64,000 nucleotides of DNA from assembly GCA_001632425.1 (NCBI GenBank), contig KV425661.1:4245-68244 (forward strand). The letters are read 5' to 3'. The translations under genes and the position numbers were made by a program. This document shows, one piece after another, positions 35,801 through 47,828 of this stretch. The notes under the pieces are model-generated. The model was not told where the DNA came from and did no database searches. It saw only the letters and a program-made list of their open reading frames with translations. Source of the DNA: Neolentinus lepideus HHB14362 ss-1. Taxonomy: Eukaryota; Basidiomycota; Agaricomycetes; Gloeophyllales; Gloeophyllaceae. The stretch's first letter is position 1. Each line of letters begins with the position of its first letter.

Positions 35801-37300
35801 GAGAGTATATTGGTCTATTGCCGGGCTATTCATACAGCGACCTTCTCCCCGAACGCTGTTGATCAGAGGCGTGGAGGAAAAGCCTGCCGACTAGCGTCCG
35901 AACACGAAGATTCAGAGCACCTCCCGGCAATGAAACTTGAATACCGGGTGTGTTCTGTGTGGCGACTCGTCCGAATGACTGTTCCGGCCACGCGTACTTC
36001 GCCGAGGTTGGTCAGGAAGATATGCCACGTTGTCTAGAGATTTTGGTGTCGCAGCGAGGTTTCCTTTCTCTACCGGAACTGATATTCTTCTACAAGAGGG
36101 CAGATTGGACCCTTTTCCTTACTGTACTGGCGACAGCACACCTGGCGGACTCATTCTGAGTCATTCAATCCTTCTGCTTTTTATCGCACGTGACGGTCAC
36201 GCGGCGCGAAGCGGGGTTGGATTCTTCCTCACTGTACTGGCGGCCACACCTGATGAGACCTCTTCAACAGCAGATCTAGGACTGATTTTGTCCCGAGGAA
36301 GTCTGATCAGTGACGCTCACGGATCGAACAGCCTAATCCCCCTGAAGCCCGCGCGTACATTGGTCTATTGCCGGGCTATTCATACCAGCGACCTTCTCCC
36401 GGAACTCTGTTGATCAGAAGCGTGGAGAAAAGGCTGCCGACTAGCGTCCGAGCGCGAAGATTCAGATACCCTCCTGGCGACGCTATAGTCTACTTGAATG
36501 GTGGTGTGCTCTGTGTGACGACTCATCCGAGTGACTTGGTGTCGTAGCGGGGTTCCTTCCTCTAGCGGGACTGGTCAATCACTCTGCTACATGGATCGGA
36601 GTCTCTTGCTTACTGTAATGGCGACAATACACCTGGAGGGACTCATTCAATCCTTCTACCACTGTAGAATTACTCGCACGCGCGAAGCGGGTTGGTTTCT
36701 TCCTCACCGTACTAGCAGCCACATAACACACCTGGCGGGACTTCCGTATTTGACGGGACTTACACAACAGCAGATCTAGAACGGATGTTGTCGCACCGTT
36801 CTAGGACGATGTTCACATGTCGGAACGGAGAGATAGGTCATATCGGCTACATGTCAAGGCACGTTGATTGGCCTACTGGGACCTACAGGACCTTGGCCGT
36901 TCCAGTCGCACTGATCTTTGACTCGGTATGGCATATCATGAACCTGCTCAAGGTGTCTGCGTTCAAGCAATTGGCAGTAATTCATCACGTCTGTGGCCGA
37001 GTGCTCGAATAGTCTTTGCCTGTCTTTGCCCTATCTGACTCCTCATTGATGCTCCGCTTGCTGCTCCCTCCGACCTGGACTTCTGGCTTCCTGATGCGAT
37101 ACAATCAGCAGTGCACTCGCAACAATCAGCGAAGCATTCGCAACATCAGCAGCGCATTCTCATGTCAAGTCAATTTCTTCTTGGAAATGACTCGCCGTTA
37201 CAACATGCCCGGCGGCAATTTTATGAGACTATTACCGAGAAAATCTGGCAAGTGACGGATCGGAAAGCCTAATCCCCTGAAGGGAAGCCCGCGCCTCTAT
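32880..37300. repeat. Cluster of diverged direct repeats, non-coding
   Basis: No gene can be read over 4.4 kb, but several families of repeated sequence interleave. (a) 33000-33200 recurs at 33540-33700 (shared TACAATGAACGGTATTAATA and CATCTCCATAAGGCTAGCA). (b) CACCTCTGCAAAAT followed by a CGTCGTC...ATTCACGG stretch occurs at about 33210, 33740 and, altered, 33950. (c) A block with CGACCTTCTCCC and GTTGATCAGAGGCGTGGAGG occurs near 33527, 34285, 34594, 35073, 35837 and 36388. (d) TACTGGCGGCCACA occurs near 34925, 35351 and 36235, with variants near 36125, 36613 and 36709. All copies are in the same orientation and the spacing is irregular. It may be a decayed element array. No transposase or reverse transcriptase is recognisable. 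Confidence 0.75.
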
Positions 37301-37503
37301 TGGTCTATTGCTGGCCCCGTGATCTCCTAATACAGACCGCAACTGCGCTCCATATCATCAAGAAGCGCCAAGTCAGGGTTGCTTTGGCCCGTGAGTGTTC
37401 CGCATTATATTTAACTGTATGGATTTGAGGTGGGTCGCGACTGCATGAGCCTGCCAAGTATAACAATGCTATATCATCTTATCGTCTCATGTGATCGTCC
37501 ATT

Positions 37504-39965
37504 CTACCATTGATTCGAAAGTCCCGGTACGACGCTTGAAACCATCCGCCGGACACGGAGAAAACCAGAGCAGCAGAAGTTGACTGCGTCGAGCACCAGC
37601 CCAGTAACGGGACGAGAGATATCCCGCCAGTGCTGCTCTGCGCCCAAAGTCACTTTCATGCCACTTTGATCGTAACACTCAAAGTCGCCCCACGCTGGCC
37701 GGCGCAGGTACCACCAGAACGCCAGCCACGGCTCGGGGAACGTGGATATGACCTTTCCAGATTGATCCGCACCCGCTCTGAACCACGAAGTGCACTTCAT
37801 CATGGGAGAGTTCTTCGAAGATAGTTGGGATTGGATGTACGTGTTGAAGTCGTCGCAGGCTTGTTGGGTGACGCTGATGCTCGAGATGTGGCCTTGCAGG
37901 ATCGGTGACAGTATCTGCAGGCTGTAGTTCACCTACGAGCCCTGTTGTCAGCGTAGATGCGTGATGTGAGTGAAGTTGACTTGCCTGGCACTCTTCTGTA
38001 CAGACTACGGACCCGTGTCCCATAACGGTGTTCGGACCTATACAATCTTGAGTCGGAAGAATGAGGCCTGCAGTCGAAACAGATGCGTACCATAGATCAG
38101 AAAGAAGTTGGGGAATGTAGGCACAGTCGTGCCGATGTGCGCCGTTGGGCCTCCTTGGGAGTCATAAAATTGCTGAATGGACCCGTTAGGGCCGACGATC
38201 TTAACCGGGTAGTCGGACTGCGCATCAAATCATGTTGAACGCGCGATTCCACAACTGGACACATGGATACACGTACAACTTTGAATCCTGTCGCAAAGAT
38301 AACCGCGTCTACAGGTACATGCTCGCCTACACCGTGGCATTGGTCATTGCTGACTACCCGTCGAGGGCGGAGTGAAGACTCACCGCTCCCCGTAACGACA
38401 CCATCATTGTAGAATTCCCTAAAGCCGTTCCAGTTGACCTCCACGTTGTCACGGTGTAAGGAATCGAGATATCCAACGTCAACGATATAGCGCTTGCAGC
38501 CGATTGCTAGCCGAATAATCACGTCGCGGTGAGCAACTTCAATCCCAGTAGCCCTGTCTACTGTGAAACATACGGAAGTCAGGAACTATCTTGCCGTGAT
38601 ATTTCTTCGGCGCTCGGGAAAGGATATACTCCTTGGCTACCTATGATACGGGCGTCAATACAGTAGTACCATCTGGTAACGGAGGAATTGTAGAGAACGC
38701 CATACTTTAATTGAAAGCCGTCCATACGGCGTGTATTTGTTCAAACTGAAAAATAGATCATCCTGATGGGAATGACTTTAGGCCCAGACGGTATCCAGGG
38801 TACACAAATCTTACTCTGAATGAGACGTAATAATAATGCGCGCGCATGGCGAGTGGAACCCGAGCAAAGATCCACTTTGTGATACTGTTATACGTGGGGT
38901 TTGGCTGGCGGAGTGATTCAGCTTATGACATGCGACAACCAACGAGGTTGGGCAGCGTACTAAGGAAATGTACCAGTTGGGTGTTCTACAGACGTTGACA
39001 ATCTTGACGCTCGGATCCTTTGCAATGACCGGGATAAACTGAGCGCTGGTGCAGCGAATCGGGAGCCACGAAAAAAGCGTGCGCAAGACTGTATCGTTAG
39101 CTTCAAAGTGGGACCGGTGAGCTTGATAGACTCACCCAGATGCTGCATTCCCTACAACCGCCACAGTCTTGCCGTGCAAGGGAATAGCTTCGGACCATCT
39201 GGAGGAATGCCACATGGGTCCTTTGAAGATCCTCAAATCGGGGGGTTTATTGATCTCATCCTCCACTCCCGGAGGGTAGGCGGGTTCACTAAGCATGCCT
39301 ACCGCAGAAACGACCACCTTCGCAAAACATTTTGCTTCTTTCCCGTCTCTGCTTCTCGTTGTGACATGATACATTTCCTGCTTTGTGTCCCATATCGCCG
39401 AAAGAACGCGGGTTCTAAAGCATATCTTCTGGTATAGTCCGTATTTGCGAGTAAGCTTCTTCCAGTATGCCTCTATCTGTGGTTGATAAGCAAGAACGTT
39501 CGGCCAATCTGGGTCAAGATCCGAGTATAGGGAATACCAGTGAATCGGAATATCTGAGGAACAGCCCTAACGACATTTGGCACCTTAAGCAAGCTTGTTC
39601 AAGGAACAAGAGCATGGCCTAGTTACCGGGTAACAGTTGTCCTGTAGGCGCAAGTTTCTGGTGAGTGAAGAGCTATTCCAGACAAACTTGCGGGACATCG
39701 TACCCTCCACGTCCCGCCAACATCATCAGCTTTCTCGTAAATCTGTCGGAGCATTGGAGTGCAAAAACGGCAACCGGTGGCTGCGACTTACTATAAAGTC
39801 CTCAAATTGCAGCTGTCTCTTCAACGCGATAGCAAATGTCAGACCGCCTATGCTAGTGCGACAGATAGACAGTTTAGCAACTAGTGTTGGTACATCTAAT
39901 GATCAGTACTATACTCACCCAGCTCCAATAATTGCCACCGAAACGCGCGGAGTAGCCTCAGTCAT
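37504..39965 (-). CDS. Flavin-dependent Baeyer-Villiger-type monooxygenase, possibly frameshifted
   Basis: FAD/NADPH enzyme that would insert oxygen next to a ketone. Many short exons read in order from ATG 39965: the FAD motif VAIIGAG, then YEKADDVGGTWR, DNCYP, SDIPIHWYSLYSDLDPDWP, and the family fingerprint FxGxxxHxxxW as FKGPMWHSSRW near 39200. Next come VAVVGNAASG, VNVCRTPNWY, APKKYHGKIVPDF, IGCKRYIVDVGYLDSLH, VDAVIFATGFKV, PTFPNFFLIYG and a C-terminal helix ending near 37504. Near 38710 the frame is lost: LKYGVLYNSS reads one base out of step with the exon before it, where an in-frame TAA stands. This is either a real one-base deletion, which would inactivate the gene, or an assembly error. 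It is the first of three same-strand metabolic genes. Confidence 0.88.
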
Positions 39966-40565
39966 CGTGGAGGGTTAGGCGTCCGCACGTCCTCCTTTCC
40001 GCTCCAAGGCCATCCTATTAATGTAGACATTACTCATGGGAAACATGGAAGTATAATGTACGTGCTGAGTACGTGAAGCGTGGTGCAAATATAGATGAGA
40101 ATAGCATCCTTGCTAGAGCTACCGATGACATATACGGACAGAGCAGACAGGTAGATAGTGGCGAAACCACTAGCGTCTAGGCAAGTGCAGCGCCACCACG
40201 CGATGCGGCTCCGAGCCTCCTACGGTCATAATGTGAGATATCTTCAGAATTCCTTCAGGGATATAAACCGCACCAAGTCGCTGCCACTGAATAGCCGACA
40301 ACTTGTCGTGTGAATCATCAAGTATCAAGTCGAAACCACCGAGCTCGATGTACGTTCAGAGATCGCTCAAGCCGCTGCCATTTAACTCTTAAAATTTCAA
40401 TATATATAACACTTCCGTAGCCTTACCCAGTCAAGGAAAATTTACTCTCGATCTTCCACGCTCACGCTTCTAGTTCTGTAAATCCTGCTCCCCAAAGAAG
40501 TCGAACGTGAGTTCAGGATCATTCGGCTGGGACCCGCCTCGTATACAATTACACGTTGGCCCGAA
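39966..40565. promoter_or_regulatory. Spacer between monooxygenase and alcohol dehydrogenase
   Basis: Contains the promoter of the monooxygenase and the 3' region of the dehydrogenase, both on the minus strand. A TATATATA run stands at about 40402-40409. It is far from the monooxygenase start, so I do not claim it as a TATA box. No coding signal was found. Confidence 0.4.
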
Positions 40566-42177
40566 CTATCTCCACGGGTCGAAGAGTACTTTACCGCACT
40601 TTCCCTTGTCAAAGAGCTCGTAACTCTCCACCGCCTGGTCAAAGCCGACAATCTTTTCCACTAAGCTGGCAGCACCTCCCACACCTCCAAAAACGTCCTG
40701 GTGTTTCAGCAGAACCTCTAGGGCAATTGGGAGTGTCGCACGAACGGGACACCTTCCGAACTCGAACGAGACATTCTTGTCGTACACTTGTCGGCCGGTA
40801 AATGGTAGTTGCGGGCCCTGGTGCACCCCGACGGAACTGATCACTCCGAAAGGTCGGACGAGCTCGTACGCCAGCGTGAGCGCACTATTGTTACCAACAA
40901 TCTAGGAACACCAGAATAGGATGAGCTAACAATATCATCTGAACAGCATAAAGGGAAATACCTCTAGGACGGCATTGCAGCCTGTGCCGTTTGTCCACTG
41001 ATTAACAATCTTCTTTCCCTCGTCAATTGAAGCGACCTCGAAAGTTCCGTTCCCGCGGGCCTTCTCGTCGATTAATTTATAGACTTCCTGGACTTTTTTG
41101 CGCCTGTCCTCGATGGGATCTATGGCGACTACCTTGAAAGCGGCCTTTGATTTTTCTAGGAAATCCAGTAACGAGACAATTGCGCACTGCGCGGACTTGT
41201 AAGTCCATATTCGTATCTAAAAGGAAAACAATATCATACGATCCCCACCGGCCCTAGTCCTACTACGGCCACGGTCAGAACTTTGTCTTCTTCGCGGATC
41301 AAGGATTGTGGTAGCTCGGTGCCGTTGTTCTGGAGCATCGTAGCAAAAGGTTGAGAGCTGAAAGGATATGGCTGTGACGTGAAGACAGGTAGCAACTTCG
41401 GGTGCTGCATGGCTTGCAAAACGGCAAAAACCCCAGTTGGTAGGATATCTCCCAACAGAATCAGCGAAGCATCCGATATCTGGGACATCCGGCCTTCTAT
41501 CTTGAACAGTGTTCCGCCTGCCTTTGGGACTCGGACATACTGTGCCTGTCCACCAGGCAATGCAGGTATCCCGAACAGTTGCGAATGCAAACAGCGGCAG
41601 GTAGATCCCACCCGGCAGAAGCTGAAAGACAGTTACATCAATAAGATCAAACATTTGTTGGCTATAACTGTCATACTGGCACTCCCCACATGTCACTGTG
41701 AATGGTGAGACGACTTTGTCACCAACGTGTAGGCTGGAGTAGAGGACAGGACGCCCTGACGCGGAAGACGCGAAGCTTGCACCTAATGCCACAACTTCAC
41801 CGACGAACTCATGGCCACAGATGAGTCTGTTCAAAGGTTAATTCGAGTAGACGAGGTAACGGTCGCGTGTCTTACGGTGCATTGACATCTTCGTGACCGC
41901 GGTATACATGGAGGTCACTCCCACAGAGTCCTCCTAGCTATCAGTCGAGATGATGAGTGTACAGAAGGTGTATTACTGCAAGACGACTCACTTTGATCTT
42001 CACGATTGCATCATCAGGATTTTCGATGCTACTGATCATAAGCCATCATGAAGCGCAAGACCCCATCAATACGTGCCTCGGTAAAGGGACGGATTCCACA
42101 CGGACGTCATACGCAGGAGGGTACCATCGCACCGCAGTCTGTGTTCCCTCAGATGAATACGATGCTTGACCCGCCAT
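40566..42177 (-). CDS. Zinc-containing alcohol dehydrogenase (MDR superfamily)
   Basis: NAD(P)-dependent oxidation or reduction of an alcohol/aldehyde pair. From ATG 42177 (MAGQASYSSEGTQTAVRW) short exons read IENPDDAIVKIK, LCGSDLHVYRGHED with the catalytic Cys, then ICGHEFVGEVVALG with the zinc-binding His-Glu. The structural-zinc loop CGECHFCRVGSTCRC is formed by splicing across a GTATGA...TTTCAG intron. The cofactor fold shows VLTVAVVGLGPVGI and ends its second strand with VVAIDPIEDRRKK. The C-terminus is VGFDQAVESYELFDKGKCGK, then VLFDPWR. The layout matches the threonine/glutathione-independent formaldehyde type of MDR dehydrogenase, but the substrate is unknown. It lies between the monooxygenase and the hydrolase genes, all on the same strand. 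Confidence 0.88.
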
Positions 42178-42533
42178 CTACTCTCAGGACAAGCCTCTTG
42201 CGAGAAGGCACGGATGGTTCGGAATAGTGAATAAATAGACACAGAGCGGACCGTCATCGAGAGCAAATTTCAGGATCTAATGAAGCCGATCGAGTGAACG
42301 ATTTACCCCGCCGCATCCATACCGTCCGACGTTCGTCCGAAGGCTGAAATCACGGGGCTCCGAATCCGGCAGATTATAATAGACTCATGACTTTGTACGT
42401 TGCTGTACGGCCGTTTTCCGTGGTATCAAGACTATGTCCACCGAATATCTCGAGTACCAGCTTACTGAGTCATGGATGATCGCGCACAAAATAAAAGCTG
42501 TCTCTGCCATTTTTAGTTCGTCAGAATCTGTAG

Positions 42534-43726
42534 CTAAGCAGCAGCAGCAAGCCCCGCCAAGATATCCGTCGAGTTTGTGATCCATCCATCGCCTGAGCGC
42601 AGTCAGCATCGATTGATTTTCAAATGCATGATCTCACTCGATAGAACTCACCGGCTCCGTTGTATAAGGTCATCTGAGTAGCATACTCGGGCGACGTAGT
42701 AGCAGACATGTCCTCTACGAGAATGACATCGTATCCCTACCGCCAGAGTCAACATCGGAGACTGATTGTTACACCAAAGCTTACTTACGCGATAGTACGC
42801 GTCAAGAAGAGTGCCCCAAACACATCTGCAAGATATGCGTTAGCGAACTACGACAAAGATCCGATATATTTCTCCTGACTGGTCAATATTGACACCGCTG
42901 AAGAACAGGGTGGTCAAGGACTCATCCTCCAAAAAGATACTCAAAGGCGTCTCAGCACGGCCGTTGATGCCACTCAGACGGTCTACGCCGAGTCATCAGA
43001 GTCTCCTGGCGCGATTCGACAACCGATTGAACTCACTTTTGTTGAAGAAGAAATCAGTCCCGCTAGCGATACCATCTTGCTGGAGCGTCCAAAGGTCTCC
43101 ATATGCCTGGGCGTTCCACGAACCCCTCATGAGCAACGGTCCCGCCTCTGTACCATTGGAGATCTTCCCCATATCTGATCCAAAGGTCGAGTTGGGCAAG
43201 CCGTCTCTCGCAAAGCCGTACAGATCCGACGGAGACATGTTCAGGATGTCATGCTGAGTAAGACCCCACTGTACAAGCTTTCAGTCTCCTCGTCATAGGC
43301 TGATGATGAAACCTTGTACTTGAACCCAGAGGATCTTCACTCCAGCCTCGCGCAGAGCCAGGACCGTTTCCACTGCAGGTGCGACTACTGCTCGTCCAGC
43401 ATTAGCCTCGGGTGAAAGTTCGGGGTGCAAGAAAAAGTCTACCGACTTGTCAGACCCACTCGTCATGATTACATTCGGAGTGAACACATACTCTGCATAT
43501 CGACGATCACCATCGCACTCTTCGCAGGGTCAATGATAATCGACGAATTCCCCTTGCTACTCGTCTGAATCTCAATCGTCGCGTTCGCACTCCCCCGAGT
43601 GAGGTCAAATGTACACCCAGTCTTCACCCAGTAATTGTAGTAGTTGCCCCATACCGTCGGCTCCTGGGTCGCGGCGAGCGAAACAAAGCTGAAGGCAGAC
43701 ACAACGAACTGGGGGAGACTTCGCAT
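42534..43726 (-). CDS. Secreted cysteine hydrolase of the isochorismatase family
   Basis: The start MRSLPQFVVSAFSFVSLAAT is a signal peptide, so export or vesicular targeting is expected. The isochorismatase-like core follows in several exons: MVIVDMQNFFLHPELSP (the catalytic Asp, formed across a splice), ALREAGVKILWVQWGLTQHD, DFFFNKNRLSG (the region of the catalytic Lys), FSGVNIDQCVWGTLLDAYYR with the nucleophilic Cys (also created by splicing), GYDVILVEDMSATTSPEYAT, and WITNSTDILAGLAAAA at the stop. The triad thus looks intact. Members cleave amide or vinyl ether bonds in small molecules. The substrate here is unknown, and joint action with the two neighbouring oxidoreductases is an inference from position. 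Confidence 0.87.
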
Positions 43727-44267
43727 CTTCTACGCCAGAAATTGCGAGTCGATCCAGAAGATGAAACTCCTTTGCCCCACCAAAGTCTTATGAGCCCCAT
43801 AAACCAGAAATACCCCGAGCGAGATAGGGTGCTACGGACCGCACCCATGATTCTTCATACGAGCATGCATGGCGGTAATATTGGACAGTGCAAATATAAT
43901 CGGAAGACAACATCAGCTACAAGTTTCGATCGGGACTGCTTATCAGGAGAACATGCCGTAACCACTGAGCCGCCGGCAGCTTCATATTGACCACATTTTG
44001 AGTTCGAGCTGGAGGTTCAACGTTTCAACTTTGAGCTTCAATTTCATATGCGTTCAGTCCATCCCATCCTATGCTAGAATAAATACATGAGTGCTTGGGT
44101 CAATTATCAGAATGCAATCGTAAGTTAACGTCGAAAAAAACGAGAGAAAGACACGGAAAAGTCTATCTGAGATGAAATCCTACCACACTAGCGTCCAGAT
44201 CCACCTACCATTATCCATTATCCAGCATCCCACACCAGCATCCTAATCCCGCCTATCCGCCCGCACC
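43727..44267. other. Spacer between hydrolase and Skt5/Chs4-like gene
   Basis: About 540 bases holding the promoter of the hydrolase gene and the 3' end of the next minus-strand gene. No coding signal was found. Confidence 0.4.
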
Positions 44268-46775
44268 TCACATAATAACACAATCCCTATCCTCCAACTT
44301 CTGACTCTTGAACCCCATCTCCTCAAACGTCGCCGGGCCCTTCGCAGGCCGCGGCCGGGGCGAGGACGCCTCCCCCTCCGCACCATGCCCAGGGTCCGGC
44401 AGCAGCGCGCCCCCAGACGGCACCCTCTGCGCCGGCGGGCGGCCCTGCGCCCTCTGCGGCGACTGCCCGCGGTGCGGCGACTCGGCGCCACCAGAGCCCG
44501 AGCCCGAGCCGGGGTCGACGAGCGTGTACCGCTGCGCCTGCGGGTGCGCGCGCGCGGCGTTCGGGCGCGGCGTGGCGACGCCGACCTGCGTCGCGAGGGA
44601 GGGGTGCGATGCGGGCGGGGTGTTGGCGGGCGGGAGGTGCGCGGCGGGCCCCGCGGGCAGGCCGCCGCCAGCACGAGACGGCCCTGGGGCGGGTGTGTGG
44701 TGTGCGGGCGGAGCGGGCTGCATGATCGAGTTTCGCCTGATCACCTCGACGACTTGCTGGACGTTGCCTGGGGATGGCTGTGGCCGAGCGCCGGGGCGTG
44801 CGTCGGAGCGCTGCTTCGCCTGTGTGCGCTTGCGGACGAGCTGCGACTCGGTGAGCGCGTCGTGCTCCTGCCTGGACAGAGCTTGAGGTGCGGGCTGGCT
44901 GAGCGCGGCCAGACGCTCCGTAGCGTCGGTGTTGCCGTGTTGCGAAGCCTACGAGATGGTCAGAACCAAAACCGAGGAATCAAAACAAACAGACTCACCC
45001 TAGTGTACCACTTCCTCGCCGCCTCGATATCCTTCGGCCCGCCCACGCCCACCTCGGCATAATACCCCATCGCAAACTCGGCACTCGGCAAGCCCCTCCT
45101 CGCCGCCTTCTCCGCAAACGTATACGCGAGCGCCTCGTCCTTCTCAAAGCACCCGTCCGCGCCGCACAAGAACCACTTGCTCAGCGCCATATCCGCCTCG
45201 ACCTCGCCCTGCTGGCTCGCGAGCGAGTAGTACTGCACGCTCAGCAGCGGGTCGTACGGGAACGGCTGCTGCGCGTACTCGTACGCGTGCCCGAGCTTGT
45301 ACTGCGCGGGCGCGAAGTTGAGGAAGGCCGCGCGCTCGAGGTGCCGGCGCGCCTCGGCGTGCAGGGACGAGCCCGCCGGGATGAGCGGGGTGAAGAGGTG
45401 CGGCGGGATCTGGATGTGCGAGAACTCGGAGAGGAGGAGGAGGCCGAAGACGTAGGCGGGCTGCGGGACGTCGGTGGTGGCGAGTGTTGCGGCTTTTTGG
45501 AGCAAGGGGAGGGCGGCTTCGGGCTTGGCGGGCAGGCCGAGTTGGCCCATGAGGTGCGCCATGCCCATGCGCTGGGAGGCGTGAGTGCGTGAAGTAGACG
45601 TAATGGTAGTCACTCACGTATAAGCAACTCTCGATTCCGAGTTTTACTCCGCGCTCGAAACAGTCCTTTGCGTGCCCGACGTCGTTAAAGTTCTCATAGT
45701 CTCTCCCCAGCTTGAACCACGCCTGCCCGTAGCCATTCCGGGCAGCGAGCTCAAAGTCCCTGAACGCCGACCGAGGGCTGTGCGGCGCGTACTGCGGGTA
45801 CGCGCCCGAGGCAGTCATGCACGCACGCAGATAAATGGCTTCGGCGACGTGTCGCGAGATCGGCTGGGTGTTTGCGATTTGGAGAGCCATGGGCACGGCG
45901 ACGTCGACGAGGCGCTGGAGCTGGGCGTCGGCGATGTGGACCGGCCCGACTGGCGGAGGCTCTGTTGTTGAAGATTGGTGGACACGATCGACGAGGGAGA
46001 GGACGTCCTTGGCCCAGGTCACGCGGGCAGCCGGGTCGGCGTCCGGGCGTTGGACAGAGGGCAAGGCGGCGGACAGGGAGGTGGTGCTCGGGAGAGGCAC
46101 GGTAAGTGACGGGAGGCCAGCTTGCCTCGGAGGAGAAGGGGGCTTGGCGGGGGGTCCATAGGTGGAGGACACGGACGAGGCGCGTGGGGGATGGGAGTGC
46201 GGGGCGAGGGTGTCGAAGGAAAGGGCGGCCATGGATGCGCTTAGGGAGTTGTTGTGGGCATGATGGGCAGCTTGTCCAGGCGGCGGAGACCCGGGATAAG
46301 GCAGCGATTGGGGCGGCGGAGACACGGCAGGGTTCCAACCGTTCCACTGGCCGTTGGAAGGAGGGAGCGGGCTGGGGCCGCGTGCATTAGCAGGCATCAT
46401 GAAGCCCGGATTGAGGTTCACGTTCGGGGGTTGACCGGGCTGGGACGTATGGCGGTAGTAGTCGGGAAAGGAGGGTGGTGGTGGTGGTGGGACAGTGACT
46501 TGCTCGTCGAGCGTACGAGCCATCTAGAAAGGGCAGATCCATCAGATAAGGACTCGTGTACTCACGCATATGAAACGCACGTTTGCAGGCGCGTCTGGGT
46601 CTGCTCTAGTCGGGCGCGGGGCAGCGAGCGGCGTCTCGAAATGCGGCGCCGATGTGTAGCTGTACGAGCGGTCGTCTGGCTGGAAGTTGGGCGGCAACGG
46701 AGGCACAGGTGGCTTGTTGTCGTGGTTGGACGAAGCAGAGAAGGGGCGAGGAGGTACGGGCGGGGCTGCAGCCAT
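44268..46775 (-). CDS. Skt5/Chs4-type chitin synthase activator with Sel1 repeats and CaaX box
   Basis: Family members bind and localise chitin synthase III at septa. Four exons, 46775-46566 (or ending 46581), 46523-45618, 45571-44999 and 44948-44268, give about 789 aa. The first 200 residues are Pro-rich. Sel1-like helical repeats follow, for example AFRDFELAARNGYGQAWFKL, AKDCFERGVKLGIESCLYRM, EARRHLERAAFLNFAPAQYK and LSVQYYSLASQQGEVEADMA, with a last repeat at AARKWYTRASQHGNTDAT. A disordered Pro/Gly-rich tail ends in CVIM, a CaaX motif that predicts farnesylation and membrane attachment, as in yeast Skt5. Donor choice for exon 1 is open: GTGAGT leaves a 42-base intron, GTGCGT a 57-base one, and both keep the frame. 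Confidence 0.92.
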
Positions 46776-47828
46776 GCACGGCGAGTGAAATACCAGCGTC
46801 TAGCGAAAGGGTATAAATGATGCCTCCCACTGCAGTGTCTCCTGGCATAATCCTCGTTACATAATAAATCCTGCACCGCCACTTGCTTTTCCGAGTTGCC
46901 CGACCTGCACCTCTTTCGCTCGCACAGTCGTATTCTCGCAATGTTGCTATACTCGTTCCTTTCTGCGTTCAAATACCGCCCACAATGTCCGCAGCGCTTG
47001 ATCTTTTCTTAGGGTTATCAGCGCCCATTTCACAGCGCTCTTCCGCCCCCCTGTGGCTTTGACATCTGGTTTCGACTGTTACTTTAGACCTGCTTGGCGA
47101 CGGTGTTGTTGAACATTCGACCTGTCGCGCTCATATACAGGTGCGCACAGTCCCAAGAAACAAAAGTCGCACTGCTTACACCCAGTTCCTTGATCGCGTT
47201 CCAGCCTATCCGCGGTGCTCCGCAGCCATGTACCCATCCTCTACAGCGCCGTGTTCGCGGGGATCCCGAGTCCATTCGTCCCGCGGGGTCATGGTTACGC
47301 TACCACGACTGCAAATAGAGGACATTCTGTGCGTCTCGGAACTTTCTTCCACGCTGATCCGGATGTCATTTAGGTGAGGCGCCCGTTATCTATCACGTCG
47401 ATGTCTAGTTTCCAGCTGAAATTATCCGCGGAAATAGTACGATACTCGGTTGGACTTGAGGCGACTTGAATATATCATGTCCGAGCGCTATGTGAACTGG
47501 AGTCGCTGCGACACTAGCAGACCTGGTTTCCCAGTCTACTCGCTTGGGCAGTGAGAAAATGGCGAGGCACTCAAGTCCATATCTAAGTGCACATGTCATG
47601 CCGATATTACAGGCTCCCATAACGTAGTACTCGCTTCCCTACGGCGCATTCTGAGTAGTCTCAAATCTATACCACCCCGTCGCACCGTCGATCAGGAGCG
47701 CATTCTACCATTCCGGCAATTCCCAGTCTCTTGCAGTTTCGGATATCCTGGTCGAGTTGCAGCGGCGGGACAATCCTGTAGGCTCGAATGTCGAGAGCTC
47801 ACACAATTCCATGTAGCGTAGACCGTGC
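46776..47828. other. Spacer, nothing recognised
   Basis: Promoter of the Skt5/Chs4-like gene at the left edge. On the plus strand a short ATG frame begins at 46985 (MSAALDLFLGLSAPISQRS) and later frames near 47130-47380 read LPRLQIEDILCVSELSSTLI. Together they might be a small F-box-like remnant, but splice joins could not be established. Confidence 0.3.
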
